Of a stretch of DNA of 43,152 nt, positions 40,601 to 43,152 are shown one piece after another. A model generated the notes under the pieces. It ran no database searches and was not told the DNA's origin. It saw only the letters and a list, made by a program, of their open reading frames with translations. Source of the stretch: an uncultured Oscillatoriales cyanobacterium (lineage in GTDB: Bacteria; Cyanobacteriota; Cyanobacteriia; Cyanobacteriales; Microcoleaceae); the NCBI GenBank assembly GCA_903893625.1, contig CAITND010000047.1:1-43152 (forward strand). The letters run 5' to 3'. The position numbers were made by a program, and so were the translations under genes. Every line of letters begins with the position of its first letter. Within the stretch, counting starts at the first letter, position 1.

Positions 40601-42560
40601 GGGCTGCGGCTTTTTCCCAATAGCCATCTCGTTTGGTATCCCCTAAGTTGGGTAAGGGTTTAACTTGGGTGCTGCGAGTTCGATCCACCGTATTCGGGTC
40701 AGTCCATTTCTGGCCCGTAATGGGTAAATTTGCTGCGGCTTTCCAAGGAGGATTTATTGTTGTATCGTAGGTAAGGGCGGGTAAGTTATTTCCGGCGATG
40801 ACGCGATCGCCCAAATAGTTTTCTTTTCCATTTGTCTTCTGAGTCTTCGGTTCGGTTTGCTGAAGTTGACCAGAAATAAACGCCACACCAGAGGTACTGC
40901 CTGTTCCTGCTGCGTTAGTCGGCAACATCCAAGTATCTGTGGCGGGTCTTAAATCTTCTGTTCCTAATCCTGTTGCCACTGCACCTGCAGCTGGAATCGT
41001 TTTCGCATCTGCCTGTGTCACTTTCCGAATACGAGCTTTGAAATAAGCCCTCAGTTGTTCTTCGCGGACTGTATCAGGTATTAGTGTTGGATCTTCTGTA
41101 ATACGCTTTTGAACAATGGCTTCAATTGAAGGAGGCATCCTGCTTGCCAGAATTTCTTTATCTCCTGTAGTTGCCCTCAAATCATCAATCAAAGCACTGA
41201 GACGCTTTTTATAAGTCTCATCATCATACATTGCCCCGTAAACAGCAGTGCTGACCGATTGATTAGCCGTTGTAATTTTTTGATTACTCGTTGGGTTAGT
41301 TCCGGCTCCTTGGTACAAATGCACCTCGACAGATTTTGAATTGACTTGATCCGTCATGCCGTTTATAACGTTACCCGCTACAATCACCTTGCTATTTTCT
41401 TCTCTATAAAAACAAGAGTTAATTCCACTAACTTGATATAATTTCAAGTCGTCGTTAGCAAAAGGAGAAGCGATTAAATTGCTGTTGGTAAAAATCCGCC
41501 CGTTTAAGTTAAGTCCAAACCCAGGAGTAATAATTAAATCATCTTCATAAACAACCGCATTATTGGTTAGGGGAACCCGTGTGGCATCAAGTTGGTATTC
41601 TAAAGCAGAAAAGCTAGGTGTTCCTGTAAATGGAAAATATTTATCCGAGGTAAAGACTGGTTGATTTTGAATATTTTTAATCAGGTTCCCACTGCTAATA
41701 TCGTCATCAGTAATTGGTACAGTTGTTGTATAAACAAAAAAAGCTTTTTTCAGGTTCCCATCTACCCTTGACCAGCCGGAATCATCTACTAGAGAGCCTG
41801 TTCCTCCAGAGGAAAGAACAGCTTGACATTCCCGGCTCACCTCAGAACTTAGAGCCATGGGCGGGGTTCTGGCATCTAAAGGCTTTCTAGTTCTATTGAT
41901 TCCAGTTATTATATCGGTTCCAGGTTTGCGAAAGAAGATCCCATAGTAGTTAAAACTATCAAATTTGCCATCATTATTTGTATCTACTGGAAATCGCCAA
42001 GCTGTTTGAATAGCGTCTTGATTTTCCAGTTTTTTTAGACTATTTGCCTCTTTTATTGTTATTCCAGTGGTACCATCGATCTCATACTGAATTTGTAAGC
42101 GTTGCTCATCACCTAAATTATAATAAACACCATTTAAAGCTTGACTCAACACATCATCAGATGGTGTTTCTCTTGTTTCCTTTCCTGATAATAAATATTG
42201 AATTTTTGCTTTAGCCCGATCTAATGCCGGGGTTGCAGCTTGTAGAACTTGTTCATTGACTCGCCGATATTGAGCCATTTTAGCCCGATCCATCGACCGC
42301 AACATAATAGTTATGCTCAACAGCACCACAACTAACAGCACCATCACCACTGTTGGCAACACAAACCCCGCCCGACCATAACGATCTTGACGGTTGATCC
42401 TCATCCAACCCCGCAAAAGCGATCGCATTATCCCCCGTGTCATCCGTTGGAAAACCATTCGGATCGAAAGGAATAGGGACAAAATTAGATGATAAAAGAA
42501 AACAAATCCGCGAAATCCGCGAAATCCGTGATCGAGTTTGTTGTTGTGACGCTGTGACAT
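37659..42560 (-). CDS. hpsA: Hormogonium polysaccharide biosynthesis protein HpsA
   Basis: A very large (1633-residue) surface protein. The N-terminus is basic (RGIMRSLLRGWMRINRQDRYGR), then a prepilin-like G|FVLPTVVMVLLVVVLLSITIMLR helix and the family block RVNEQVLQAATPALDRAKAKIQYLL. The remainder is a long Thr/Asn/Asp-rich extracellular domain. HpsA is required for hormogonium polysaccharide accumulation and motility in Nostoc. The listed ATG adds about 34 residues partly encoded by a short CGAAATCCG repeat; internal ATGs at 42458 or 42443 give a more usual start and I think they are more likely. First gene of hpsA-hpsB-hpsC. Confidence 0.9.
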   Translation of the reverse strand: MSQRHNNKLDHGFRGFRGFVFFYHLILSLFLSIRMVFQRMTRGIMRSLLRGWMRINRQDRYGRAGFVLPTVVMVLLVVVLLSITIMLRSMDRAKMAQYRRVNEQVLQAATPALDRAKAKIQYLLSGKETRETPSDDVLSQALNGVYYNLGDEQRLQIQYEIDGTTGITIKEANSLKKLENQDAIQTAWRFPVDTNNDGKFDSFNYYGIFFRKPGTDIITGINRTRKPLDARTPPMALSSEVSRECQAVLSSGGTGSLVDDSGWSRVDGNLKKAFFVYTTTVPITDDDISSGNLIKNIQNQPVFTSDKYFPFTGTPSFSALEYQLDATRVPLTNNAVVYEDDLIITPGFGLNLNGRIFTNSNLIASPFANDDLKLYQVSGINSCFYREENSKVIVAGNVINGMTDQVNSKSVEVHLYQGAGTNPTSNQKITTANQSVSTAVYGAMYDDETYKKRLSALIDDLRATTGDKEILASRMPPSIEAIVQKRITEDPTLIPDTVREEQLRAYFKARIRKVTQADAKTIPAAGAVATGLGTEDLRPATDTWMLPTNAAGTGSTSGVAFISGQLQQTEPKTQKTNGKENYLGDRVIAGNNLPALTYDTTINPPWKAAANLPITGQKWTDPNTVDRTRSTQVKPLPNLGDTKRDGYWEKAAAQKPKAPLDSIGGLRVITGAGIYDRTNSFLPTPRWVDNSDTYDDPATSATETFPIVWPDTMPMSEVNGAKKGHLQMRASVVYHYSSDFYDPPTDTNQQPIACVSSYYDPTNRITAKNIVNVDGGLGIDTTNGKSNNGVAYPKPKTARPTAASYSSTTGLYTVTGGAAELGNQANYVFPDGRFANSALRDALQTLVDGDDLTLANQAAIDSTLCSLDILSGDITPSDTVIPHGAIREVTFLNAREVKANEPDDTTTTVDETFTLSSPPTQKAQLNARATLPLEERMPQEVRATQIDLEVLANKAIAQSLPVKEAPRNKTGEEYLLPFSGIIYASRDDALPDLSAQPNTLDTPADLEASAADLKLDPTRRPNGILLANGDVLKRPLPASPTVQEVVQDKGLTLVSNLPVYIQGNFNKHTKKEFTGTFSWTFADYYGRAASALDPNFACHAGDPRIQATGFKCDTGDDWRPANVLADAITLLSDNFRFGYRDEGDFDLRNNAGSALIEKSPGNWVSAKTLRLENGFLNNDYAINGLSSGGTGRFDINNDDTITAADATPTDENYRSTTGTFVNSSYFNNFVTPVQRRLDQDTDANNPKEFLTEICLKLPVSACLANDWVIVPNTKIPGKAKDLLATTVDNLLSGTTAKPPDKDYQRFPRRVAFERDASNALVLNSNLPKPLGIHKTTEAITSVFTDIRNNRKNVLWFQTRNGTNDRNSSGANPLWYYNPTTPATAITNFTTSPLYTDLTKQPLLVPILQIHATNSTTTSTATETTATKIFPVGDEVKASSRWVIPAATTEFNLVMATGDIPARPADNNGGLQNLPRFLENWQFPEQTATIAGAFIQTNRSSYASAPYYSVVDNNATYPYAKRPPGMFGNSGDDYASKYRNFAASGKIGYFLPPKREWGFDVGLLSQPPDLFAQKFSLADEIIDPDEYFREVSRDDDWVKGLLCSKVAPLPTATPGTISTTKAIPSQVCPAEYGG
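42501..42530. repeat. Tandem CGAAATCCG repeat in the hpsA 5' end
   Basis: Three consecutive (CGCGAAATC)-type units lie within the first codons of the longest hpsA frame and encode HGFRGFRG. They look like a dispersed repeat that happens to keep the frame open. Confidence 0.7.
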
Positions 42561-43152
42561 AGATGCCTACCTAACCTTTTTATTTGAATGGTTGTGCTGG
42601 CTAATGAATAATCGATTTAAAATTTAACAGTTACCTGCGGGTGTCGAGATGTCTAACTCCAAACCCAATTTAAGTAAAATTGTGAACTGATAAAAATTTA
42701 TTAAGCAGGAAAAACTCCCTACCTTTAGTTGTAGCATTCCTCTCCCCAAAACGGCCTTCGTAAAAATACGGGTTTTTTAGAGTTCGGTTTTGCACGTTTT
42801 TGAGATGCTGACCCTTTAATTAAATAACCTTTTTAGACTTGATCGGGGCTGTGACTCATCACTGATTTGTTGTGTTTGTTATCACACTCCCCACTGTAAG
42901 GGATACAGTTTAGGGACTCTCCTCTACTCTTAGAATGCCCAAATTTTTTTTAAAAGCGATCGCAGAAGCCAAAATTTAAGATCGGGCAAAAAATAGCCCC
43001 CCTATATTTTAGGCAGGGCGTTTTCATTTTCAAAAATGCGATCGCTATATTCAAAAAAAATCATCAAATTTTCTGGTCAAATTCTGTCTAATTTTTATCA
43101 AATAAGTTGGAAATATTAAGAATGAACGATTTTGACATTTATTAACAGGAAA
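42561..43152. other. Upstream region of hpsA
   Basis: No gene is visible on either strand to the window end. It is AT-rich, with HIP1 sites near 42957 and 43038. The region probably holds the hpsA promoter (in Nostoc, hps genes are induced in hormogonia), but I cannot point to a reliable sigma-factor box. Confidence 0.5.

Overview
The window looks like a filamentous non-heterocystous cyanobacterium of the Oscillatoriales (Planktothrix-like; genus is an inference). Reasons: AT-rich DNA, more than twenty HIP1 octamers (GCGATCGC), heptameric tandem repeats (STRRs) and short palindromes between genes, and cyanobacterial families such as Ycf37, NatFGH/BgtA, DUF3143 and HpsA/B/C. I recognised no tRNA, rRNA, CRISPR array, transposase or phage module.

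Layout. 1-6.9 kb, mostly + strand housekeeping: a partial gene end, a long pentapeptide-repeat protein, speD, a tail-anchored coiled-coil protein (-), queF, rpmI-rplT, a Ycf37-like TPR protein, a lipid kinase and a small hypothetical. 7-13 kb: an N-II type amino-acid ABC transporter (natF, natG, natH ... bgtA). It is split by about 1.3 kb holding a chimeric RelE/HigB-like toxin remnant and a PD-(D/E)XK-like protein. 13-17.3 kb: a repeat-disrupted membrane-protein fragment, a small secreted cysteine-containing protein, an RTX protein, glutathione reductase and a secreted pentapeptide protein. 17.8-21.2 kb: a NrtB/NrtA/NrtD-type ABC transporter in B-A-D order without NrtC. Its binding protein appears to lack known nitrate-contacting residues. 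21.3-27.3 kb: J-domain protein, DUF3143 protein, second RTX protein, secreted HEAT-repeat protein, TPR-GT41 glycosyltransferase and a coiled-coil hypothetical.

27.3-33.8 kb, all - strand: a probable operon of NodU/CmcH-type carbamoyltransferase, SxtJ-like membrane protein, a 54-residue DUF5989/SxtK-like protein, two paralogous SGNH hydrolases and a third SGNH-like protein. 34.5-42.6 kb, also - strand: the hormogonium polysaccharide locus hpsA-hpsB-hpsC followed by two FimT/GspH pseudopilins.

Between those two blocks, at 34.02-34.25 kb, lies a strongly structured non-coding segment of about 210 nt with a consensus -10 box on the - strand. I could not assign it to a family with confidence, and it is the best candidate here for something undescribed. 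The right half may work together at the cell surface: Hps proteins export polysaccharide through a pilus-like machine, while the carbamoyltransferase/SxtJ/DUF5989/SGNH set and the GT41 protein could modify glycans. That link is inferred from gene order and family knowledge only.
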